64,000 nucleotides of DNA from an uncultured Oscillospiraceae bacterium (GTDB lineage Bacteria > Bacillota > Clostridia > Oscillospirales > Oscillospiraceae), in the NCBI GenBank assembly GCA_947627735.1, contig CANQXG010000004.1, positions 1 to 64,000 of the forward strand. The letters run 5' to 3'. This document shows, piece after piece, positions 51,764-59,701 of this stretch. The position numbers were made by a program, and so were the translations under genes. Position 1 is the first letter of the stretch; each line of letters begins with the position of its first letter. The notes under the pieces were generated by a model that was not told the origin of the DNA, searched no databases, and was given only the letters and a program-made list of their open reading frames with translations.

Positions 51764-53809
51764 TCACATCCTCACGATCTTCCGCACGAACCGTCCTATG
51801 GGCCGCGGCGCCCGCTCGCTCGCCCACAGGAACAGCGCCCCCCTTACGCCCACATCGTTTGAAACCGTGGCGTCCGCGGGGACCTTCAGCACCCGCCTCA
51901 GGCCGCGGGAAAGCCCTTGGGGCAGCTTCTTGTCCGCATACAGCAGCAGCGAATGGCGCAGCTGGTATTTCTGATACGACATACACGGGCCGCTCACAGG
52001 ACCGGGGCGCGAGCGCCTGAACTCGGCCACCGCGCCTCGAAGTGACCGGATCAGCGCCGCGTGGGTGCTGAACTGCACCCGGGGCATCCCCCGCAGGGCG
52101 TCCAAGGTGTCCCAGTGCATCGTCCTGAAATTGGTCAGCTCGCTGGCGGCATACTGTGGGTTGAGCACATACTCCGAGTAATAGCCGTTGTACTGGGCCA
52201 CGTACGGAAGCAATCTCTCCAAGGCATGGCCCAGTGTTCCATCCCCCGCCGCCGGCTCTCTGGGGAAATCCTGGTAGGTCCATTCATGCATAAAGAGCGT
52301 TTTCAGCGCGTCCGTCCGCGCCCAAAAAAACGTGCCAGTAGAAAAAGCCCCCTTTTTCTTATCCATCGGGACCGTCATCCCCAGCGAATAGGCTACTTCG
52401 ACCGATTTCTCGTAACAAAGCGTCCAGGTGTTCAGCCAGCCCAAAAAATACGACCCGTGGTAGACGACGGGCGGCACCTGCATCCCCAGGCATGGGTGCT
52501 CCTCGAACCGGTTGAGGATGTTGCTCACGTACCCCGGGCTGAAGAGCGTGTTCTCCCACAGCAGGTCCCGGAAGGACGGACCGACGGCCGTATTCTCCTT
52601 CTGGGAAGATTTCTTGTCGTGGACAAAGCAGACATACTCATACTGCATGAGGTAGTCATGGCACCCCACCAGCAACGCGCTGATATCCCTGCCTCTCTGC
52701 TCCACCTTGACGAAGATCAGGCGGTTTTTCAGGGCTTTACCGAATTTTTCGCGGAGCGTTTCGATCTGTCCGTCGTCCCGGTTCGTGAGGATGATATCCA
52801 CCTCCGGCGGCAGATTCCGCAGGAATCGCAGATCATAGTCGAACAGCTCGGGATAGCTGGTGTGGAGGACCAGAGCGATCTTCTTCCCCTGATAGAGCTT
52901 CTTTCCCCCGTAAACATCCACGTCCGGCACGATGGCCGTCAGGTTGAGGCTTTGGTGGATGTCGTTCAGGTCATACTTGCGCAGGAGGTATTTGTAGATC
53001 AGGGATGTGTCATAGTCCGTCTCCCGCTCCACATACTCCATGGTCTTCTTCAGGTCGTTGCCGTAGTTATACCGCAGCGTCTCGGACTTGGGCGTGATAA
53101 AAGCCTTGCGCTTCAGGACCGGGAACCGGCGGTTCGCCACCATCTCATAGATGTTGAAGGTATGGTTGGAGATATTCTTCGTTATGTCCTCAGACTCCAG
53201 ATCCGCCGTGTCGGAATAGACCCCCAGCCGGAAACCGGCGTCCTCGAACCTCTTCGTAAAGGCGGGGCCGAAGTTTGCCGCTGCCTCGGAAACGTTCTTA
53301 TACTCCTGCAGGGTGCTCCAGAACTCCTGGAACACCTGTGAGACCATGAGTCTTTTCCTGAACGCCACAAAATAGGTCTGAAGATACCTGTACCGGTGGT
53401 CGTAGGGCGATGACACATTGGGTATGTTCGGTACGGCGCCGTGGGCCGAAAGGCCCCAGAAATCCACCTCCGTGCGGCTGTCCATCTCGTCAAAGACCTC
53501 TTTGAACGGATAGAGCGGACCGAAAAAGGAGTCGTTGAAAAGCACCAGCTCGTCATACTTTTCCAGCTCATTCAACCCCAGCAGGAACAGCCCGCTCTTA
53601 AAGCCGCTTATGTCAAAGCCCACGTCCGGCCGCACCGAGATCTCCTGGGAATATTTTGAAAGTACCCGGCGGCCCTCCTCCGACAGGCACCCGTTGCAGA
53701 CGATGATAAGCCTGTCCAGGTTCTGGCTCATATCGTCCAGGAGATACTCGACATACTTGTCCACATATCCCTCGTCGTCAAAAAAGGCAAATATCCCTGC
53801 TCTTCTCAT
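51764..53809 (-). CDS. RgpF-type rhamnan synthesis glycosyltransferase
   Basis: A 681-aa protein. The N-terminal half is typical RgpF (GIFAFFDDEGYVDKYVEYLL, VGFDISGFKSGLF, LFNDSFFGPLY). The second region (about 315-520) reads KKIALVLHTSYPELFDYDL ... FVHDKKSSQKEN ... AFSTGTFFWARTDAL. RgpF proteins build rhamnose-containing wall polysaccharides. A basic C-terminal tail follows. It lies 11 bases before the methyltransferase-kinase gene and 87 bases after rmlD. Confidence 0.9.
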   Translation of the reverse strand: MRRAGIFAFFDDEGYVDKYVEYLLDDMSQNLDRLIIVCNGCLSEEGRRVLSKYSQEISVRPDVGFDISGFKSGLFLLGLNELEKYDELVLFNDSFFGPLYPFKEVFDEMDSRTEVDFWGLSAHGAVPNIPNVSSPYDHRYRYLQTYFVAFRKRLMVSQVFQEFWSTLQEYKNVSEAAANFGPAFTKRFEDAGFRLGVYSDTADLESEDITKNISNHTFNIYEMVANRRFPVLKRKAFITPKSETLRYNYGNDLKKTMEYVERETDYDTSLIYKYLLRKYDLNDIHQSLNLTAIVPDVDVYGGKKLYQGKKIALVLHTSYPELFDYDLRFLRNLPPEVDIILTNRDDGQIETLREKFGKALKNRLIFVKVEQRGRDISALLVGCHDYLMQYEYVCFVHDKKSSQKENTAVGPSFRDLLWENTLFSPGYVSNILNRFEEHPCLGMQVPPVVYHGSYFLGWLNTWTLCYEKSVEVAYSLGMTVPMDKKKGAFSTGTFFWARTDALKTLFMHEWTYQDFPREPAAGDGTLGHALERLLPYVAQYNGYYSEYVLNPQYAASELTNFRTMHWDTLDALRGMPRVQFSTHAALIRSLRGAVAEFRRSRPGPVSGPCMSYQKYQLRHSLLLYADKKLPQGLSRGLRRVLKVPADATVSNDVGVRGALFLWASERAPRPIGRFVRKIVRM

Positions 53810-53896
53810 CTTCTAAGTTGACCTTTCTGCCGCCCCGCCGCCATAGGCGCGGGGGTTATGATGATCCTTCTTTTCGCGCGACCGTCCGCCGCGTGC

Positions 53897-54748
53897 TCAG
53901 CGCCGGTCGTCTGCCTCTATGTACCTGCGCAGTGCGTCATGCCAATCGGGCAGTCGGCGGAATCCGGCCTCGTCCAGACTTTTCTTGCTCAGCCGGGAGT
54001 TCAGCGGACGCGCTGCCTTCGCGGGATACTCGGCCGTTGCGATCGGGTCCACTCTGACGCGCTTCCCCGCCAGCCGGAATATCTCCCGGGCAAACTCCGC
54101 CCAGGAGCATACGCCCTCGTTGGTGGCGTGATATACGCCGTATTTGTCCGTTGTGACCATGTCACACAGAAGCGGCGCCAGGTCCGCCGTATAGGTGGGG
54201 CTGCCGATCTGGTCGGATACCACCCGCACCTCGTCCCGGTCCCCTGCCAGGCGGAGCATCGTCCTGACGAAATTGCCGCCATTGGCGCCGAATACCCAGG
54301 AAGTGCGGACGATGAAATAACGGTCCAGCAGCTCTTTGACCGCCCGCTCCCCGCCCAGCTTTGTGGTCCCGTACACATTGACCGGTCCGGTGGGGTCGTC
54401 CGGCTCATAGGGCATCTCCCCCGTCCCGGGAAACACATAGTCCGTGGAGAGATACAGCATTTTCGCCCCCGTTTCCCGGCAGGCCCGGGCGATGTTCCCC
54501 GTCCCGTCCACATTGACCGCCCGGCACTTTTCCGCCTCCTCCTCCGCCCGGTCCACCTTCGTGTAGGCCGCGCAGTGGATCACGGCGTCAGGACGGTAGC
54601 GCCGCACCGCCTCCATCACGGCTGCGGCATCGGTGACATCCAGCTCCGCGGACGACGTGCCCATATGCTCTATGCCGCGCCGGCCAAGCTCTCCGCACAC
54701 GTCATATCCCAGCTGTCCGCCAAAGCCTGTAACAAACACTTTCATCAT
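53897..54748 (-). CDS. rfbD: dTDP-4-dehydrorhamnose reductase RmlD
   Basis: A 283-aa SDR: KVFVTGFGGQLGYDV (about 3-17), VIHCAAYTKVDRAEEE, STDYVFPG and the catalytic YGTTK (about 129). It reduces dTDP-4-keto-L-rhamnose to dTDP-L-rhamnose. The start is at 54748 or the next ATG at 54745. It is encoded with an rmlC (55715-56269), but rmlA and rmlB are absent from the element, so those steps must come from elsewhere in the genome. Confidence 0.94.
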   Translation of the reverse strand: MMKVFVTGFGGQLGYDVCGELGRRGIEHMGTSSAELDVTDAAAVMEAVRRYRPDAVIHCAAYTKVDRAEEEAEKCRAVNVDGTGNIARACRETGAKMLYLSTDYVFPGTGEMPYEPDDPTGPVNVYGTTKLGGERAVKELLDRYFIVRTSWVFGANGGNFVRTMLRLAGDRDEVRVVSDQIGSPTYTADLAPLLCDMVTTDKYGVYHATNEGVCSWAEFAREIFRLAGKRVRVDPIATAEYPAKAARPLNSRLSKKSLDEAGFRRLPDWHDALRRYIEADDRR

Positions 54749-54755
54749 AAGACCG

Positions 54756-55721
54756 TCATATCAGATTCTTTTTGCCGGCCCACAGCAGCAGCTGAAACAC
54801 AGGCTCCGGCACCCATCCGGCAAGCACCTCGAATACCGACGGCAGCGGACTGAACCGCCGGTACTTCCACACGGCCCTCTTGCCGCCCCGATGGGACCAG
54901 TTGTCCCTTCTGGCACCGGCCCAGGAAACAGCCTCGTCCAGCTCCGGCAAGTCCGGGAGATTCTCCCGCAGCCAAAGGAGCCGGTCGAACATAGCGTCTA
55001 TCCTGACCTTCCCATAGCTGGCCTTGTCCTGTACGCCCGCCAAGAGGCCCGTCTGGTTCCCGCCGTGGATGCGGTAGCGTATCAATTTATCCGGCAGGGA
55101 GATGATCTTCCCCTTTGTCGCCGCGTACAGCGCCAGATAGTGGTCATGGACCATGTAAGGGCAAAAGGGCATGGCCGCTTTGGCCGTTTCCGCCCGGAGC
55201 AGCATCGTACAGCCGGTAACGAAGTTGCTTATGAGAAGTTCCCTTGCCAGCCCCTCCCCGGAGCGGAACACATGGTGCCGGCGCACCTTTGTGATGCTGT
55301 CCGCCGTCTGGCGCCCGTTTCCGTCTATGATGACCATATCCGAACACACCAGCTCCGCGCGCTGCGCCTCTATGGTTTCCTGCAAAACCGCCAGCTTCTC
55401 CGGCAGCCAGATGTCGTCCTGATCGCAGTAGGCAAAATATTCGCCTTCAGCCTCCGCCGTCAAAAGCGCGAAGGTGCCGTTGGAACCCAGGTTCTTCTCG
55501 TTGCGCCGTATCTCATAGGGGAAGGAGCGGATATGCTTTTTCACCAGCGCCTGTGTCGCTTCAAAGGGCGCCGTGGGCGAGCAGTCGTCCCGTATGTACA
55601 GCCGCAGATTGGGATAGCTCTGCTCCTCCAGGGACTTGAGCTGCTCCTCCAGCCAGTCCATGCGCGGCTCATATACCGCCATGAGGATGGCGATGAGCGG
55701 CCTATTTGCTTTCTTCACCAC
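54756..55721 (-). CDS. Family 2 glycosyltransferase (rhamnosyltransferase-like)
   Basis: A 321-aa GT-A transferase. It has IAILMAVYEPRMDWLEEQL (about 9), RDDCSPTAPFEAT with the DD nucleotide site, and AYCDQDDIWLPEKL (DQDD metal motif, about 96). The region HDHYLALYAATKGKI follows. This is the WbbL/RgpB-like group that often transfers rhamnose. The start is GTG at 55721 or 55718, overlapping the rmlC stop. Confidence 0.9.
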   Translation of the reverse strand: MVKKANRPLIAILMAVYEPRMDWLEEQLKSLEEQSYPNLRLYIRDDCSPTAPFEATQALVKKHIRSFPYEIRRNEKNLGSNGTFALLTAEAEGEYFAYCDQDDIWLPEKLAVLQETIEAQRAELVCSDMVIIDGNGRQTADSITKVRRHHVFRSGEGLARELLISNFVTGCTMLLRAETAKAAMPFCPYMVHDHYLALYAATKGKIISLPDKLIRYRIHGGNQTGLLAGVQDKASYGKVRIDAMFDRLLWLRENLPDLPELDEAVSWAGARRDNWSHRGGKRAVWKYRRFSPLPSVFEVLAGWVPEPVFQLLLWAGKKNLI

Positions 55722-56269
55722 GTTTCAAAGCCCGTCACCGCGTCCTTCAGGAAGGGCGCTTTTTTGTCCTTTTCCGACAGGATAGGCATCTCTATCCCCC
55801 ATTCCACGCCGATCTCCGGGTCGTTCCAGCGTATGCCCCCATCCGCCTCCGGGGCATAGGGGTTGTCCGCCTTATAGAGAAATTCCACCTCGTCGGTCAG
55901 GGTCAGGAACCCATGGCCAAATCCCCGGGGGATCACGACCTGGCGCTTGTTGGCCTCACTCAGCTCCACTGCCGCCCACTTCTTATAGGTAGGGCTGCTG
56001 GGCCGCAGGTCCACCGCCACGTCCAGCACCGCCCCACGGATGCATTGCACCAGCTTTGCCTGGGCCTTGTCCCCCCGTTGGAAGTGGATGCCCCGCAGGG
56101 TCCCCTTCACCGCGGATGCCGAGAGGTTATCCTGGACGAAGTCATAATGGAATCCGCTGGCCTCGAACTCCCTCTTAGACCAGCTCTCCATGAAAAAACC
56201 CCGATCATCGTAAAATACCCGGGGTTCGAGAATGTATACGCCTGCCAGCGCTGTCTTCGTATATTTCAT
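55715..56269 (-). CDS. rfbC: dTDP-4-dehydrorhamnose 3,5-epimerase RmlC
   Basis: A 184-aa cupin epimerase: GVYILEPRVFYDDRGFFMESW, catalytic His in LRGIHFQRGDKAQAKLVQ (about 60), and Tyr in EVEFLYKADNPYAP. It makes the L-configuration of rhamnose for rmlD. It is the promoter-proximal gene of the whole polysaccharide run, about 108 bases below the predicted transcription start. The ribosome site is weak (GGTGAAATCGCG). Confidence 0.94.
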   Translation of the reverse strand: MKYTKTALAGVYILEPRVFYDDRGFFMESWSKREFEASGFHYDFVQDNLSASAVKGTLRGIHFQRGDKAQAKLVQCIRGAVLDVAVDLRPSSPTYKKWAAVELSEANKRQVVIPRGFGHGFLTLTDEVEFLYKADNPYAPEADGGIRWNDPEIGVEWGIEMPILSEKDKKAPFLKDAVTGFETW

Positions 56270-56383
56270 CGCGATTTCACCATGGGCGTGTCCGCCTCAT
56301 TCAGCTTCCGTCCGCCTGCTCAAGATCAGCCGCGCCACGATCAAAACATGTCTTATGACCGTGCGCACATACAACGTCATTAG

Positions 56384-56413
56384 ATTATAGCACATCCTAA
56401 CTATATATGACAA
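56384..56413 (-). promoter_or_regulatory. Sigma-A promoter for the polysaccharide locus
   Basis: On the minus strand, TTGTCA (56408-56413), 18 bases and TATAAT (56384-56389). It is the only strong vegetative promoter seen for the glycan genes (56269 down to 36887) and gives a leader of about 108 nt. Confidence 0.75.
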
Positions 56414-56470
56414 GTAACAATAAGTGTTATTTCAACACTCTGCGCGTGGCAGGAGCGGTCATCTGCGCAT

Positions 56471-56524
56471 AAAAAAATCCCCCGTTTCGTGCAGCGGTTT
56501 CACACTGCACAAAACGGGGGGATT
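56471..56524 (-). terminator. Terminator just inside the right end of the element
   Basis: A long stem pairs AATCCCCCGTTT with AAACGGGGGGATTT and GTGCAG with CTGCAC. On the minus strand it is followed by a 7-T run (56471-56477). It would stop transcripts that enter from the deacetylase promoter and insulate the glycan promoter. Confidence 0.85.
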
Positions 56525-56557
56525 TGCGTCCACGATATGGCCGGGTCATGTTCCAGT

Positions 56558-56580
56558 TGCCCCACTCACACATCACCCCA
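56558..56580. repeat. attR: right inverted repeat plus CCCCA core
   Basis: 56558-56578 is the 21-bp right inverted repeat (reverse complement starts GGGTGATGTG). It ends in CCCCA (56576-56580), shared with attL. Joined to the left end it gives a 44-bp near-palindrome centred on CA, the predicted attP. To its right lies the 5' part of the deacetylase gene. Confidence 0.85.
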
Positions 56581-56775
56581 CGCGGCGTCGAAGGTGAGGC
56601 TCACGGTCTTGTCCTCGCGCTGGACACAGTAGATGGGCAGTTCCTTGGCGGAGGCGGACACGCCCACCACCGCCGGACTGTTCACCACCCAGAATATGGC
56701 GGCCACCGCCAGCACCAGGGCAGCAGGCCCCAGTATCCGGCGGTGTTTCATCAGCATGGTTCGGATCTTTCCCAC
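56566..56775 (-). CDS. PdaB-like polysaccharide deacetylase, 5' part of an interrupted gene
   Basis: The N-terminal 67 residues are host-derived. A membrane/signal segment (GPAALVLAVAAIFWVVNSP, about 16-34) is followed by ELPIYCVQREDKTVSLTFDAAWG, which carries NodB motif 1 with the catalytic Asp. The frame then runs into the element and stops (DV, TGA at 56566). The rest is at 32914-33490. Continuing from TGG-GG at 56576 into 33490 reads TFDAAWGNEDTQ without a frame change. The start is GTG at 56775 with GGAGGT seven bases upstream. A sigma-E-like promoter lies just above. As it stands the gene cannot make an active enzyme. Confidence 0.9.
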   Translation of the reverse strand: MGKIRTMLMKHRRILGPAALVLAVAAIFWVVNSPAVVGVSASAKELPIYCVQREDKTVSLTFDAAWGDV

Positions 56776-56824
56776 ATCATATACCTCCGGGTCGATTTTG
56801 GTACATCCTATGTGCCATCCCGGC

Positions 56825-56851
56825 GGATTATGAGGGGCTGTCAGCTATATG
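56825..56851 (-). promoter_or_regulatory. Candidate sigma-E-type promoter for the split deacetylase
   Basis: On the minus strand, CATATAG (56845-56851), 12 bases and CATAATCC (56825-56832). The predicted leader is about 43 bases before the GTG at 56775. The spacing is one base shorter than in the sipL promoter. The -10 matches CATA and little more. Confidence 0.35.
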
Positions 56852-56856
56852 CAAAG

Positions 56857-56885
56857 CGGCCCGGGCGGCAGAGCCGTCCGGGCCG
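56857..56885 (-). terminator. Hairpin after the oppF-linked small membrane gene
   Basis: A 12-bp stem with one G-T pair joins 56857-56868 and 56874-56885. On the minus strand only CTTT follows, so it is a weak intrinsic terminator at the end of the opp operon, just before the deacetylase promoter. Confidence 0.6.
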
Positions 56886-56894
56886 TTCGTCATT

Positions 56895-57095
56895 TTATAT
56901 CGCCCCGAAGAGCCACAGGACCAGCAGGCCGAAGCCTACGATCACCAGCACGGCGGGGAGCACCAGCACCAGGTACGCGGAGAATACCATGGCGAACTTA
57001 TCCTTCCAGGAAAGATGGGTGTTCTCCATGCCCTCCCGCAGCTGTCGCTCCTTCTCCGGGTCCGGATTCGACCGGAGGCGGCCCAATACAGACAT
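56895..57095 (-). CDS. Small membrane protein (66 aa), end of the opp operon
   Basis: A 66-residue protein with a charged N-terminus (SVLGRLRSNPDPEKERQL) and one or two hydrophobic segments (about 34-64, FAMVFSAYLVLVLPAVLVIV then LLVLWLFGAI). The AGGCGG site overlaps the oppF end, and the genes are four bases apart, so it is coupled to the peptide transporter. I do not recognise the family. It may be a small accessory subunit. Confidence 0.75.
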   Translation of the reverse strand: MSVLGRLRSNPDPEKERQLREGMENTHLSWKDKFAMVFSAYLVLVLPAVLVIVGFGLLVLWLFGAI

Positions 57096-58675
57096 GGGAT
57101 CAGTCCGCCTCGGCCGTGTCCTCGGTATGCCGGGACACGTTCACCATCTTCGGCAGCTCGAACAGGTACGAGCCGTCCTCCGCCAGCTTCTTCTGGGGGA
57201 AGTGGCAGGCCAGATAGTGGCCCGGCTCCACCTCCGTCAGCTCCGGCGGCACGGTCTTGCACTTGTCGCAGGCCATATAGCACCGGGTATGGAACTTGCA
57301 CCCGGAGGGCGGCTTGATGGGGCTGGGGATGTTGCCCTCCAGCAGGATGCGGTCCCTCTTCAGGGAGTCCAGGTCGGTGGTGGGGATGGCGGACAGCAGC
57401 GCCACCGTATAGGGGTGGCGGGGGTCCTTGAAGATGGTTTCGCTGTCGCCCAGCTCCACCACGTTGCCCAGGTACATCACGCAGATACGATCGGAGATAT
57501 ACCGGACCACGGACAGGTCATGGCTGATGAACATGTACGTCAGGTGCTGCTTTTCCTTCAGCTCCTGCAGCAGGTTGATGATCTGGGACTGGATGGACAC
57601 GTCCAGCGCGGACACGCACTCGTCGCAGACGATGAACTTCGGCTGCACCGCCAATGCCCGGGCGATGGCCACGCGCTGACGCTGGCCGCCGGAGAACTGG
57701 TGGGGATACCGATGGAGCATATACTCCTGCAGGCCGCACATCTCCATGGTCCGGACGATGTGCTGGCGCATTTTATCGGTGCCGTGCTTGTAGAAGTTGT
57801 GGGTCAGCAGGCCCTCCTCGATGATCTGACCGATGGTCATACGGGGGTTTAGGCTGGAATAGGGGTCCTGGAAGATGATCTGCAGGTCCTTGCGGAACAG
57901 GCGCATCTCGTTGTACTTCAGCCGGGACAGGTCGATGCCGGTGTCCCGCATGGCCTCGTACTTGTCGAACTCCTCATTGCCGGCGTACTTCGCCCGCAGC
58001 TGGTCCAGCTGCTCGTCCACCGCCTTCACGGCGGCGTCGCAGGCGTCGTATTCCTTCTGGGCCGCGTCCAGCTTGTTCTTGGCGGAACCCGCCTGGCCGG
58101 CGCTCTTGGGGTCGTCCATCAGGCTGTCATAGTCCAGCCGGGCCTTCACCAGGGCCTCCCGGGCCTTGCGGCGCTTGAGCTGCTCGCCGTGCTGCTTCAG
58201 CAGCAGGTCACGGCCGGCGTTGCCCTCGTCCACAGCGAAGAAGCCGCCCATGATCTTGACGATGTTCATCAGACAGGTCTGCTCCTCGCAGCGGGCCAGG
58301 TTCTGCTCCTGGAGGGTGTAGAAGTCGGCGTTGTCCTTGCCGCCCAGCTGCTCCACCTTTTTGTCCAGCTCCTCGGTCTTGCTGTGGGCCTTGCTGAGCT
58401 TTTCCTTGAACTTGTGCAACTCCTTGAGGGTCTTTTCCACGTACTCAGGGGCCATATCCTCCAAGGTGGAGCCATAATACATGGTGGTACCGGCGGTCTG
58501 GGGATACAGCTGCAGCAGCACACGGCCCAGGGTGGACTTGCCGCATCCGGACTCGCCCACCACGCCCAGGGTCTCGCCCTCGTAGATGTCCAGGGAGATG
58601 TCCTCGTTGGCGCGCACATACAGCTGCTCCCGCTGGAACAGGCTGCTCTTGGCCACGGGGAAATACTTTTTCAGG

Positions 58676-59689
<1,014 letters not shown>

Positions 59690-59701
59690 GTGTGTCCCTC
59701 C

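Larger units (their letters stand above)
33496..56580. mobile_element. 23-kb serine-recombinase element interrupting a PdaB-like deacetylase gene (candidate skin-like element)
   Basis: The element is 23,085 bp counting one copy of CCCCA. It is bounded by 21-bp inverted repeats and splits a NodB deacetylase gene whose halves are both open and rejoin in frame. It carries its own large serine recombinase (35325-36890) and a coupled 46-aa protein. The cargo is a MATE exporter and a full surface-polysaccharide locus. I see no phage structural genes, conjugation genes, relaxase or replication genes, so it is not a prophage or ICE by content. Hairpins just inside both ends would block transcription across the borders. 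Developmental excision is inferred by analogy with the Bacillus skin element in sigK. Confidence 0.85.

Noticed and set aside
56297..56380. A 27-codon ORF in the leader of the polysaccharide operon
   Set aside because: Its ATG lies at or before the predicted transcription start, and no ribosome site is visible.
33496..56580. The split deacetylase as an assembly artefact
   Set aside because: An artefact would not give inverted repeats, a shared 5-bp core, an in-frame join and a resident serine recombinase together. Read-level confirmation is still not available here.
33496..56580. Prophage or integrative conjugative element
   Set aside because: No capsid, tail, lysis, relaxase, type IV secretion or replication genes are present.
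56825..56857. Sigma-G promoter for the split deacetylase (TGCATA ... CATAAT)
   Set aside because: The spacer is 15 bases, too short for sigma-G; the sigma-E reading fits better, though still weakly.
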